The notes beneath the pieces were generated by a model. It was not told the origin of the DNA, did not search any database, and worked only from the letters and a program-made list of their open reading frames with translations. The translations under genes and the position numbers were made by a program. A DNA stretch of 64,000 bases from Chloroflexota bacterium (lineage in GTDB: Bacteria; Chloroflexota; Anaerolineae; Promineifilales; Promineifilaceae), in assembly GCA_022616275.1 (NCBI GenBank), contig JAKEFB010000104.1, positions 26,523-90,522 on the forward strand, read 5' to 3'. Positions 1 to 8,031 of the stretch are shown one piece after another (position 1 is the first letter of the stretch; each line of letters begins with the position of its first letter).

Positions 1-924
1 CTGGAGGTTCAGGTCTATGCCGTCTGGTTTGCGATGGTGTCGCCCGAATTTTTGCCGGCCGAATTGGACGGCCGGCGCGACGAAAGCCTGTTAAACGACC
101 CCCGGGTCATTCACTTCTGGGACCAGCAGCGCCTGGTCAATGCGTGGTTTGCCGCCAACGTCCCCCTCGAAGGGCCGGAGCGTGCTTCCCTGCGCCGGAC
201 ATACGGTCAACTGGACTGGGGCGTCTACATCTGGGATGCTTACTTCCTCTATGGCCCGGAAGGGGAATGGGCCGGCGTCGCCCAGGCCCCGGCCGGCGCC
301 GGCTACCCCATCATCCAGAACCGGGAGACCATTCGCGCCGCCCTGGCCGCCGGGCTGGAGCCGGCCACTACCACTTCCCCGCCGGCCGCCGGACCGGCCG
401 TCTTTCACATTGTGCCGGCCGATTCTTTTGTCTACTATGGCGTACACGAGACCTTTGCCGGCCGGAAATTCAACTACGCCATCGGCGTAACCAGCAGCAT
501 CACCGGGCAAATCACCTTTGACCCGGCCAATCCCCTGGCCAGCCAGGTCGGCCCCATCACCGTCAACATCAGGGAGTTCCAGAGCGATAACTTCTTGCGA
601 GACGAGCGCATCCAGCAGGCCTTCCTGGAAAGCAACCTTTATCCCCTGGCCATCTTCACCCCCACCGAAATACACGGCCTGCCGGTCAGCTACACACCGG
701 GGGAAACCGTGACCTTTGAAATTGTCGGCGATTTGACGGTCCGCGAGACCATAGCGCCAACTACCTTTACCGTGAGCGCCCGCTTCGAAAACGGCCGGCT
801 CGTTGGCGTGGCCACAGCCCAGGTGCTCATGACCGGCTTTGGTTTTGACCCCCCGGTCGTCGTTGACCTGATTGCCGCCAACAACGAGGTAGACATCACC
901 TTTGAATTCGTAGCCGAACCTTGA
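1..924 (+). CDS. YceI-like domain protein with thioredoxin-like N-terminal part (5' end missing)
   Basis: The frame is open from base 1, so the gene begins upstream of the window; the first ATG at 34 is probably internal. The N-terminal ~100 residues (DPRVIHFWD, then WDAYFLYGP) resemble the end of a thioredoxin-like fold found in bacterial redox proteins. A Pro/Thr-rich linker follows, and residues from about 135 to the end look like a YceI lipocalin-type domain (FAGRKFNYAIG, VNIREFQSDNFLRDERI, YPLAIFTPTEI, VRETIAPTTF). YceI domains bind isoprenoid or other lipids. Joining the two halves in one chain is unusual. The lipid-binding call is by memory of family pattern and the ligand is unknown. 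Confidence 0.6.
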   Translation: MEVQVYAVWFAMVSPEFLPAELDGRRDESLLNDPRVIHFWDQQRLVNAWFAANVPLEGPERASLRRTYGQLDWGVYIWDAYFLYGPEGEWAGVAQAPAGAGYPIIQNRETIRAALAAGLEPATTTSPPAAGPAVFHIVPADSFVYYGVHETFAGRKFNYAIGVTSSITGQITFDPANPLASQVGPITVNIREFQSDNFLRDERIQQAFLESNLYPLAIFTPTEIHGLPVSYTPGETVTFEIVGDLTVRETIAPTTFTVSARFENGRLVGVATAQVLMTGFGFDPPVVVDLIAANNEVDITFEFVAEP

Positions 925-1003
925 GCCGAGCCTGGCGAGGGAAAACAAAACCTCCCGCAGATTTGAAACCTCAGGAATTATATCAGCAAATATGGGCGGC
1001 GGG

Positions 1004-1423
1004 TTACTGGCTAGAAGCCGGCCGTAAGGCGCGATAGGCCAGGAGTAGCAATCCGGCGAAGATGAGCAGGGGGATAGTCTCCTCCAACCAGTGGGCCAGG
1101 GGCGAGCCGGCCAGCCAGTCGTCGTAAGCGTGGTTGAGGGCGTGGAGCAGGCTGGCCACTGCTACCAGGCCGACCAATCCCCGGTGGGCCGCCGGCCGGG
1201 GGGCGGCCAGGAGCAGGCCAACCCCCAGCGGCAGCACGAAAGCGCCCAGGTCGCCCATGTAGTGCCGGTTGTAGGGCGGAAAAGTCCCGATAGTGGCAAA
1301 AAACCACTGCGGAAAAAAGAGCAGGGCCAGCCCAACAGCCAGGTAAAAGAGGCCGGCCACGAATACAGCGACTTGCGTCCAGGCCAGGCGGGCCGGTGCG
1401 GCAGTTGTTCGGACCTCGTTCAT
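1004..1423 (-). CDS. Small integral membrane protein, unknown function
   Basis: A 139-residue protein with four hydrophobic segments (around residues 14-36, 55-75, 82-98 and 115-132), hence an inner-membrane protein. I chose the ATG at 1423 because it overlaps the TGA of the upstream dehydrogenase gene as ATGA, which implies translational coupling; the longer open frame upstream only shadows that gene. Pairing of a small DoxX-like or DUF4345-like membrane protein with an NmrA-type dehydrogenase is common in bacteria. I do not recognise the family with certainty. Confidence 0.65.
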   Translation of the reverse strand: MNEVRTTAAPARLAWTQVAVFVAGLFYLAVGLALLFFPQWFFATIGTFPPYNRHYMGDLGAFVLPLGVGLLLAAPRPAAHRGLVGLVAVASLLHALNHAYDDWLAGSPLAHWLEETIPLLIFAGLLLLAYRALRPASSQ

Positions 1424-2208
1424 TGGCAATGCTCCTTCAGCCACTCCTCCCAGGTGATGCGGCCGGTGCGGTTTTCCGGCACAGTGTTTAGCCCCCGGCG
1501 AAAGCCGTCGGCCACCTCGCCCCGCAGCGGCAGGCGGATCACCCAGCGGCGCATGTGGCGGGCGTCCAACCAGGCCCGGACCAGTTCGCCGGCCGTTTGC
1601 ACGCATGGCCCGCCAATATCCGGCAACCGGCCGGCCGGCCCGGCGTTGATCGCCTCCACCATGCAATCGGCCACCTCCCCGGCGTCAATCAACTGAAATT
1701 GAAAGTCGGTCGGCAGCATAAAAATCGGCGACCAGGCGATACCCCGCAAAAACCGGTCAATCAGCTCGTGGAATTGCGTCGCCCGCAGGACACTCCAGGG
1801 GATATTTCCGGCTTCCAGGACCTTTTCCGCCGCCAGCTTGTGCTGGTAATAGTTGTACGGTATCCGGTCAATGCCGACGATAGAAATATAGAAAAAGTGG
1901 CCAACGCCGGCTTTTTCGCCTGCAGCCAGCAGCCGGCCGGTTCCGTCCACGTCCACCTCTTTCGTCTTCCCGAAGGGGCTACTGGCCGCGTGAATGATCG
2001 TGTCCACCCCGGCCGTCGCCTCGGCCAGCCCTTCGCCCGTCTCCAGGCTGACCTGGGCCCACTCCAGGACCGGGTTCCTATCGGCCGGCGCCACACGGCG
2101 GCTGGTGATGCGCACTGTGTACCCGGCCGCTTGCAGCCGGGGCGTCAGCGCCCGGCCGAGCACTCCCGTCCCCCCGGTGACTAAGACCCTTTTAGCTTGC
2201 CTATCCAT
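1420..2208 (-). CDS. NAD(P)-binding atypical short-chain dehydrogenase (NmrA/SDR-a type)
   Basis: 262 residues. The N-terminal Rossmann motif VTGGTGVLGRAL (about residues 10-21) binds NAD(P). It is followed by ITSRR, suggesting NADP preference, and by the IIHAASSP strand typical of extended or atypical SDRs; YYQHKLAAE supplies a tyrosine-lysine-like motif. Such proteins act as NAD(P)H-dependent oxidoreductases or redox sensors on uncharacterised substrates. It is the first gene of a two-gene unit with the membrane protein downstream (ATGA overlap), and is divergent from the FAH-family gene across an AT-rich 142-bp spacer. Confidence 0.8.
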   Translation of the reverse strand: MDRQAKRVLVTGGTGVLGRALTPRLQAAGYTVRITSRRVAPADRNPVLEWAQVSLETGEGLAEATAGVDTIIHAASSPFGKTKEVDVDGTGRLLAAGEKAGVGHFFYISIVGIDRIPYNYYQHKLAAEKVLEAGNIPWSVLRATQFHELIDRFLRGIAWSPIFMLPTDFQFQLIDAGEVADCMVEAINAGPAGRLPDIGGPCVQTAGELVRAWLDARHMRRWVIRLPLRGEVADGFRRGLNTVPENRTGRITWEEWLKEHCQ

Positions 2209-2240
2209 CGGTTGTCTCTCCTTTAGCAGGTTACAACGAA

Positions 2241-2271
2241 TTTACTCGAATTATCACAAAAATCGTATATA
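2241..2271 (+). promoter_or_regulatory. Weak sigma70-like promoter ahead of the FAH-family gene
   Basis: TTTACT at 2241-2246 and TATATA at 2266-2271 are separated by 19 bp, in an AT-rich spacer that contrasts with the GC-rich surroundings. A start site near 2278 would leave a leader of about 70 nt before the ATG at 2351. The spacing is longer than ideal, so this is tentative. Confidence 0.3.
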
Positions 2272-2350
2272 AAATAAGACGAAGAAGCCGGCCGCTTTGT
2301 GACAAACGGCCACCCGATTCTCCAATCTCCACCAAAGGAAGGCTGTTATT

Positions 2351-3217
2351 ATGAAACTGATTACCTACGAACATGAAGGCCAGATCGGCATTGGCGCAGT
2401 ACGGGACGAGCAGGTAATTTCCCTTTCGGCCGTAGCCCTGGACATGCTGGCTTTCATTGCCACCGGTCCGGCCGGGCTGGCCCAGGCCCACGCCCTTGTA
2501 GATGCGGCCACCGTCACCATCCCTCTGGCCTCGGTCCGGTTGCTGGCCCCCATCCCTGCCCCACGCCGCAATATCATGTGCCTGGGGCTAAATTACGCAG
2601 AGCACGTCGCGGAATCATATACCACCCGCGGCCGCCAGGTCCAGTTGCCCGAAACGCCGGTCATCTTTACCAAGGCCACCACCGCCGTCAACGGCCCTTA
2701 TGCCGGCATCCCGCTCGATCCGGCCGTGACCGGCGAGCTGGACTGGGAGGCGGAACTGGCCCTGGTGATCGGCCAGGTGGGCAAGAATATCAGCCGGGAG
2801 GCGGCCCTGAGCCACGTTTTTGGCTACATGGTTCTCAACGACGTGACCGCCCGCGACCTGCAGACGCGCGGCAAGCAATATTTCAAAGGCAAAAGCCTGG
2901 ACGGTTGCTGTCCAATGGGGCCGTGGATTGTCACGGCCGACGAATTGCCCAACCTGTCCAACCTGCGCGTCACCAGCCGGGTCAACGGCCTGACCAAACA
3001 AGACGGCAACACATCCCAGATGATTTTTGACGTGCCCACCATCATCGCCTATCTGTCCCTGGGAATGACCCTCTTGCCGGGCGACATCATCTCCACTGGT
3101 ACTCCATCCGGCGTCGGCTTTGCCCGCACTCCCCCGGAGTTCCTGCAACCAGGCGACATCGTCGAATGCGAAGTTGAAGGCATCGGAACCATTCGCAACA
3201 AGATCGTCTCTACATGA
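2351..3217 (+). CDS. Fumarylacetoacetate hydrolase (FAH) family protein
   Basis: 288 residues with the two-part layout of the family: a variable N-terminal domain of about 75 residues, then the FAH fold. Visible hallmarks are CLGLNYAEH, PVIFTKATTAVNGP, the metal-binding acidic set around DWEAELALVIG, GYMVLNDVTARDLQ, KSLDGCCPMGPWIVT and the C-terminal ISTGTPSGVGF. Members hydrolyse or decarboxylate beta-keto or hydroxymuconate-type acids with a divalent metal in the cytosol, for example in aromatic or ketonised sugar-acid catabolism. The substrate cannot be told from sequence. The start ATG has AAAGGAA upstream. It is monocistronic and divergent from the dehydrogenase. Confidence 0.9.
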   Translation: MKLITYEHEGQIGIGAVRDEQVISLSAVALDMLAFIATGPAGLAQAHALVDAATVTIPLASVRLLAPIPAPRRNIMCLGLNYAEHVAESYTTRGRQVQLPETPVIFTKATTAVNGPYAGIPLDPAVTGELDWEAELALVIGQVGKNISREAALSHVFGYMVLNDVTARDLQTRGKQYFKGKSLDGCCPMGPWIVTADELPNLSNLRVTSRVNGLTKQDGNTSQMIFDVPTIIAYLSLGMTLLPGDIISTGTPSGVGFARTPPEFLQPGDIVECEVEGIGTIRNKIVST

Positions 3218-3260
3218 GTTGTCCCGAGATGAGCTATAATCCCCAATAGAAATTCAGTCC

Positions 3261-3298
3261 TCAGTCCCTGGTTCAGGCTTCGCCCTGAACACGTCCTC
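3261..3298 (+). repeat. Interspersed 38-bp hairpin repeat, copy 1 of 3
   Basis: Starts TCAGTCCCTGG and ends GAACACGTCCTC, with an internal stem GTTCAGG (3271-3277) and CCTGAAC (3284-3290). Near-identical copies are at 48479-48515 and 59224-59261. This copy is in the leader of the following gene, downstream of a possible TATAAT at 3235-3240. Confidence 0.85.
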
Positions 3299-3320
3299 GT
3301 TACTTTTGAAAGGATTTGCC

Positions 3321-4304
3321 ATGACCAAAAGCGTCAAAACCATCTTTAACGACCTCTTGTTCGGTAAACTACCTACGCTCAGCAAGGAGCCGCCGGGCTC
3401 GGTTCGGCCCGTTACTCCCAAAGTCCTATTGATCATCTTCAACCCCACCATCCCCTCGGCCGGTGGCCGGAAGCTATCGGAGGCGCTCAACTGGAACAAC
3501 ACTGACGAGCTGGTAGCGAAATTCATCGCCGACGTCAAGGACTGCAGTTACGGCTACTGCGTCTACCGTGTCGTCGAGCGGCTGGAGGTGGATAAGTTTC
3601 CGGTCAAGGCCGACGGCTTCACCTATACCGGCGACCAGTTTATCGCCGCCTGGAAGGCCCGCAAAGGGTTCCACGAGCCGGATTGGGTGGACTACGACCG
3701 CATCATGGCCGACTTTAAGCTGGCCGAACGGGTACAGGACGGGAAGATTGACGAGGTCTGGCTCTTTGCCTTTCCCTATGGCGGTTTCTACGAATCCCGC
3801 ATGGTCGGGCCAACCTCCTTCTGGTGTAACGCGCCGCCGCTGGAAGGGTACAATCATGCCGGCCGGCGCTTTATCATCATGGGCTTTAATTATGAGCGGG
3901 GTGTTGGCCAGATGCTGGAGGCCCACGGCCACCGGGCCGAATCCATCATGGACTACGTCTACCGCGAGAAAAAGGGCGAAGCCAACCTCTGGAAGCGTTT
4001 CACCCGCTACGACAAAACCCATCCGGGACAGGCCGAAGTGGGCATCGTCCACTACGCTCCTAACAGCCTCAAAGATTACGATTGGGGCAACAGCAAAAAG
4101 GTGTTGAGCCGTTGCGATACCTGGCTGAACTTCCCCGACCTCAGTGGTCCGGCCCGCGAAGTGGATTCCAGTGACTGGGGCAAAGGTGATACCCGCCTGC
4201 ACCACCTCTGGTGGTTCAAGCGCTTCCCCCACATCAAAGGTGTCACCAACGGCATTTCCAACAACTGGTGGGAGTACGTGACTGATCCGAACCAGGTGGC
4301 TTAA
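3321..4304 (+). CDS. Conserved hypothetical protein, unknown function
   Basis: 327 residues from the ATG at 3321, which has GAAAGGA 6 nt upstream; a TTG at 3306 is in frame but has no such site. The protein is soluble, with no signal peptide or membrane span, and rich in Trp, Tyr and Phe. Distinct stretches are VLLIIFNPTIP, DEVWLFAFPYGGFYESRM, FWCNAPPL, MLEAHGHRAES and HHLWWFKRFPHI. Their density suggests a conserved enzyme-like core, perhaps carbohydrate-active, but I recognise no family and assign no reaction. The gene stands alone between two repeat-bearing spacers. Confidence 0.7.
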   Translation: MTKSVKTIFNDLLFGKLPTLSKEPPGSVRPVTPKVLLIIFNPTIPSAGGRKLSEALNWNNTDELVAKFIADVKDCSYGYCVYRVVERLEVDKFPVKADGFTYTGDQFIAAWKARKGFHEPDWVDYDRIMADFKLAERVQDGKIDEVWLFAFPYGGFYESRMVGPTSFWCNAPPLEGYNHAGRRFIIMGFNYERGVGQMLEAHGHRAESIMDYVYREKKGEANLWKRFTRYDKTHPGQAEVGIVHYAPNSLKDYDWGNSKKVLSRCDTWLNFPDLSGPAREVDSSDWGKGDTRLHHLWWFKRFPHIKGVTNGISNNWWEYVTDPNQVA

Positions 4305-4310
4305 TAAGTG

Positions 4311-4400
4311 TCAGGTGCCAGGTGTCAGGTGTCAGGTAGAACAACCCACATGACACTCGACAGGACTTTGGCAAGGCCAAAGTCTGACACCTGACACACA
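4311..4400. repeat. TGTCAGG-type tandem repeat with a GACTTTGGC palindrome
   Basis: Several TGTCAGGTG units are followed by a perfect inverted repeat with arms GACTTTGGC (4364-4372) and GCCAAAGTC (4376-4384) around AAG, then TGACACCTGACAC in the opposite sense, so the block is itself an inverted array. The palindrome recurs in reverse orientation at 53495-53515. It fills the spacer between convergent genes and could form a transcript-ending hairpin. Confidence 0.75.
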
Positions 4401-4433
4401 ACCACATAACCACACAACTCACAACTACACCAA

Positions 4434-6395
4434 TCACCGGGGAGGCGTATCATCCAGGCCGGCTTTTTGGTAGGCGGCCGCTGCCCTGGCTTCGTCACCT
4501 CCTGCCATTAGAGCATCTCCTAAATACTTGTAATATAAAGGCACGTTTGAGTCAAGAGCAACTGCCTGTTCAAGAATGGCCACGGCTGCTGGCCACTCCC
4601 CATTGCCGGCCAGCAACCGGCCCCAATCAAAGGCAATGCGGGCCTGGAGAGAGACGTCTAGCCCCCTGGCCGGGGCCAGGTAAAAGGCTCGTTCGTAATC
4701 GGCCAGGGCCAGGCGTGTGGCCCCGGCCGCCTGGAACGTCGCCCCACGCCAGTAGTAGACCTCGGCCGCTCCCGGCTCGAGGGCCAGGGCCAGGTTATAC
4801 CAACCCAGGGCCGCCGCTGGGTCGCGGCGATAGGCGGCCAGCGTTCCCTGGTTGTGCAGAAAAGCGACGGCCTGAGGGTCTTGCCGCCAGGTAGCCAGGG
4901 CGGCTGGCGTGTCGCCGCGCACAAAAGTAATCAGCCCAGCCCGCCGCGCGTCCCCGGCAAATTGCCGGGCCGTCAGCCAGGCAGGCGGCGCAACGCCGGC
5001 CAGCCGGACGCGGTCCAGGGCCAGGTTGGCCCGGTTGCGGGCCAGGGCAGGGGTGGGCAGAAGCAGCAGGAAAAGCAGCAGCGGCGCAGCCACCAGCAGA
5101 TCGGTCCAACGGCCGGGCATGACTGGCGCTTTTCCCCTCTCCAGCCGGCCGGCCAGCGCCCCGCCGCCGGCCAACACCAGCCAGACCAGGAGGCCCGGCT
5201 TTTGCCCCAGGGTGATGGTGTCAAAGCAGTTGAAAACGAGATAACCGGCCAGGCTGGCCCCCAAGACGGCCGCCAGCCGCCGGCCACGCGGTTCGGCCAG
5301 CAATCGGCCGGCCCGCCACAAGCCGGCCATTATTACCACCCATAGCCCCACCAGGGCCAGCAGGCCGCCCCAGCCCAGCGTGGCCCCTGTTTGCAGCGCC
5401 AGGTTGTGGGCGTGGGTCAATCTGGAGTTGGGGCTAAACAACTGGTAGACGTAGTTGGCCCGGCTGACAGGATCGAACGCATACAGGCCGGCCCCCACTA
5501 CCGGATAATCGGCCATCATCCGGCCGGCGTTGCCCCAGATTTCTAGCCGGCTGAGCCAGCTTATGGCCTCCACCTGGCCGCCCTTGCTGCCGGCGTCCAG
5601 GCCGGCCAACCATCCGGCCAGCACGTCGGCCGGCAGCCACCACAAAAGCACCAGCGGGATGACCAGCAGCCCGGCGGCCACTAACAAGACCGGCCGCAGC
5701 CGTAGTCGCCCCCACACTCCCCAGGCCAGCCCGGCCACTGCCAGGCTCAAAAACGCTCCCCGTGACTGAGTGATGAGCAAAATGAAGGCCATCAGTAATG
5801 TGGCCATGGTGGCCGGCAGTCGCAGCCATGGCCGTGGTGGGTGGCGCACTGTCGCCAGCGTAAAAGGAAAGAGGAAAACCATCGTGCCGGCCATTTCGTT
5901 AAAGTTGATCAATGCGCCGCTCCACCGGGGCAAACGGTCGGTGACAAAAGTCAGGTCAATCACCTGGCGGCTGGGCAGCGCCAGGGCAAAAAGCCCCAGG
6001 AAGGCTACCGCCGGCCCGGCCGCAGCCAGCAGCCAGACCAGTCGCTCGCCGCCCGCCGGCCGGCGCAACCACGGCTGGGCCTGGTAATAGCCAAACACAC
6101 CGGCCAGGATCACTAACAACTTGGGCAGGCCAAGCTGAGGAAGAGGAGAGACGACAAAGGCAATGACGACGAAAAAAAAGTAAGAGAAGAGGTAGCTATC
6201 CAGGGGCGTGGCTGGTAAAAAAGAGCCGGTCCAGCGCCGCCCGGCCAGCCGTACCAGGAGCAGCAGGGCCAGGCCAACAGCGGCCAACGCCGGGGCAACG
6301 TGGGGAAACAACAGCCAGGGTACAGACAATACCCACAACAGCGTTGCCAGCAGATGAAAGAGGTCGGGAGGGAATGATCGGGCCGGGTGTTCCAC
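4434..6395 (-). CDS. O-antigen ligase-like membrane protein with C-terminal TPR repeats
   Basis: About 653 residues from a GTG at 6395. The frame extends upstream to 6509 but would overlap the reductase gene, so the later start is preferred without a clear ribosome site. The first ~430 residues hold roughly a dozen membrane spans with the Wzy_C/O-antigen ligase core (TQSRGAFLSLAVAGLAWG, then HAHNLALQ in a periplasmic loop). The last ~200 residues are TPR-like helices (EPGAAEVYYWRGATFQAAG, LYYKYLGDALMAGGDEARAA). Such proteins join or polymerise surface polysaccharides in the cytoplasmic membrane. The upstream RmlD-like gene fits a surface-glycan role. The polymer is unknown. Confidence 0.75.
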   Translation of the reverse strand: MEHPARSFPPDLFHLLATLLWVLSVPWLLFPHVAPALAAVGLALLLLVRLAGRRWTGSFLPATPLDSYLFSYFFFVVIAFVVSPLPQLGLPKLLVILAGVFGYYQAQPWLRRPAGGERLVWLLAAAGPAVAFLGLFALALPSRQVIDLTFVTDRLPRWSGALINFNEMAGTMVFLFPFTLATVRHPPRPWLRLPATMATLLMAFILLITQSRGAFLSLAVAGLAWGVWGRLRLRPVLLVAAGLLVIPLVLLWWLPADVLAGWLAGLDAGSKGGQVEAISWLSRLEIWGNAGRMMADYPVVGAGLYAFDPVSRANYVYQLFSPNSRLTHAHNLALQTGATLGWGGLLALVGLWVVIMAGLWRAGRLLAEPRGRRLAAVLGASLAGYLVFNCFDTITLGQKPGLLVWLVLAGGGALAGRLERGKAPVMPGRWTDLLVAAPLLLFLLLLPTPALARNRANLALDRVRLAGVAPPAWLTARQFAGDARRAGLITFVRGDTPAALATWRQDPQAVAFLHNQGTLAAYRRDPAAALGWYNLALALEPGAAEVYYWRGATFQAAGATRLALADYERAFYLAPARGLDVSLQARIAFDWGRLLAGNGEWPAAVAILEQAVALDSNVPLYYKYLGDALMAGGDEARAAAAYQKAGLDDTPPR

Positions 6396-6406
6396 CTTGA
6401 GCTTGT

Positions 6407-7261
6407 CTAGCTGCCATCGCCCGCTTTCAGTACCTCGTCTACACCGGGTAAAGGGGTCGTGAGCAGTTCCTGGGCCTGGCTCACGTCGAGCCGGCAGTCG
6501 AGCGGCCATTCAGGGCCGGAGGGGCCGATGTGCAGCGTCTCCCGCTCGGTCACCCCCCACCAATCGAGCAACTTCAGGCAAAATTCGGCCCTGGTCATGG
6601 CCTGCCGGCCGGCCACGTGCAGGATGCCCTGGGTGTCCAGGCTGGCCAGCTCCAGCAGAGCCTGGCTCAGGCTCTCGGCCGAGACCGGGTTGCGCCACTG
6701 GTTGTCAAACAGCGTCACCGGCCGGCCGGCCCGCAGGCTGGCGACAATCCACTCCGTCGAACGGTCCAGGAGGAGGCGGCTGTAAATGAGCGAGGTGCGG
6801 ACGACGACGTGGTTGGGGTGGCGGCCGGCAATTCGCTCGGCCTCGGCCTTGGCCCGGCCATAGGCGTGCAGGGGACTGGGCGGGTCGCTTTCCTGGTAGG
6901 GGCCGTGGCGGCCGTCAAAGACGACGTCGCTGGAAATGTGAATCAAACGCGCCCCCACTTCCCTGGCGGCGAAGGCTACCAAAGTTGTTCCCTGGAGGAT
7001 CACCTTCTCCATATCCGGAGAGCGGTTGGAACCGGCAGCGTGGATAACCACCTCCGGTTGCCACTCGGCCACCAGTTTGCGGACGTCTGCCCCGGCTCGC
7101 ACGTCCAGGCCCCGGCCGCCCGGTAGCCCCAACGGGTCCTGGCTAAAATAGGTGTAGCAGACCTCGTGCCCGGCCGCCCTGGCGGCCGGGACCAGGTGTT
7201 GCCCCAGGTAACTGCTGCCGCCGGTGATGAACAGGCGCCGGCGTTCAGGCCGGACGTTCAC
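6407..7261 (-). CDS. dTDP-4-dehydrorhamnose reductase-like (RmlD family) SDR
   Basis: 284 residues. The N-terminal ITGGSSYLGQHLV is the nucleotide-binding loop; VVIHAAGSN, LIHISSDVVFDG, the YGRAK active site (YxxxK) and VVRTSLIYS follow the RmlD order. RmlD makes dTDP-L-rhamnose with NADPH, but this protein departs enough (GSN for AYT in the third motif) that another nucleotide-sugar or the related MAT2B-like role is possible. It starts at a GTG that overlaps the rnc TGA as GTGA, so the two are coupled, and is followed closely by the O-antigen ligase-like gene. Confidence 0.75.
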   Translation of the reverse strand: MNVRPERRRLFITGGSSYLGQHLVPAARAAGHEVCYTYFSQDPLGLPGGRGLDVRAGADVRKLVAEWQPEVVIHAAGSNRSPDMEKVILQGTTLVAFAAREVGARLIHISSDVVFDGRHGPYQESDPPSPLHAYGRAKAEAERIAGRHPNHVVVRTSLIYSRLLLDRSTEWIVASLRAGRPVTLFDNQWRNPVSAESLSQALLELASLDTQGILHVAGRQAMTRAEFCLKLLDWWGVTERETLHIGPSGPEWPLDCRLDVSQAQELLTTPLPGVDEVLKAGDGS

Positions 7262-7995
7262 AACTCCTCAGGTAAAAGCAACAGGTCTGGGTCGTCACTG
7301 TCCTCTGTCGTTTCAGCCCGTTCCAGGGCGGCCGTGGCCGCCATCTGGGCCGCGGCCTGCTTACTGCGGCCGTGACCCACACCCCAGGTTTCGTTCTCCA
7401 ACAAAACGGCCACAGTAAAAATTTTGGCGTGGTCCGGCCCTTCGGCCGCCAGAACCTGGTAGCGCGGCGTCACGTTATAACGCGCCTGGGCCCAGATTTG
7501 AAACTCGCTCTTGGCGTCGCGGTGCAGCGAGTCGGCCATGATTTTATCAAGGGCCGGGCCGGCCAGGTTTTGCACCAACGCCTGGACGGGCGGCAACCCC
7601 TGGTCCAGGTACATCGCGCCAATCACCGCCTCGAAGGTGGCGCACAGCGTCGGCACGCGCTCCCGGCCGCCGCTCTCGGCTTCCCCATAGCCCAGTTGCA
7701 GGCAATCGCCGATGCCAAGTTGGCGGGCAAAATCGGCCAGCGTCCTGGCTCGCACCAGTGCAGCCCGCAACATGGTCAGCTCACCTTCCTTCATTTCCGG
7801 AAAACGGTGGTATAGGTAAGCGCCGACGACGAAGTCGAGCACGGCGTCGCCCAGAAATTCCAGCCGCTCGTTGTCCTCCAGCGCCTGTTCCGGGTTCTCG
7901 TTTAAAAACGACCGGTGGGTGAGGGCCCGCGAGAGCAGTGAATAATCCTTAAAGTGGATACCCAGGCGGGTTTCCAGGGCTTCCAGGTCAGCCAT
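7258..7995 (-). CDS. rnc: Ribonuclease III
   Basis: 245 residues from the ATG at 7995, a usual length for the family. The RNase III signature NERLEFLGDAVLDFVVGAYL carries the catalytic Glu and Asp. A second acidic pair is in TFEAVIGAMYLDQG, and the C-terminal ~70 residues are a double-stranded RNA-binding domain (SEFQIWAQARYNVTPRYQ, GHGRSKQAAAQMAATAAL). It cleaves dsRNA in rRNA and mRNA processing in the cytosol. It lies just downstream of fabF on the same strand, the widely conserved fabF-rnc order, and overlaps the next gene by 4 nt. Confidence 0.96.
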   Translation of the reverse strand: MADLEALETRLGIHFKDYSLLSRALTHRSFLNENPEQALEDNERLEFLGDAVLDFVVGAYLYHRFPEMKEGELTMLRAALVRARTLADFARQLGIGDCLQLGYGEAESGGRERVPTLCATFEAVIGAMYLDQGLPPVQALVQNLAGPALDKIMADSLHRDAKSEFQIWAQARYNVTPRYQVLAAEGPDHAKIFTVAVLLENETWGVGHGRSKQAAAQMAATAALERAETTEDSDDPDLLLLPEEL

Positions 7996-8031
7996 CAATC
8001 CAGTACGTGCTGAGTCAGAGAGTATAATCTT

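Noticed and set aside
6395-6509. Upstream start for the O-antigen ligase-like gene at 6509
   Set aside because: It would overlap the reductase gene by about 100 bp with Arg/Pro-rich sequence lacking a membrane or signal character.
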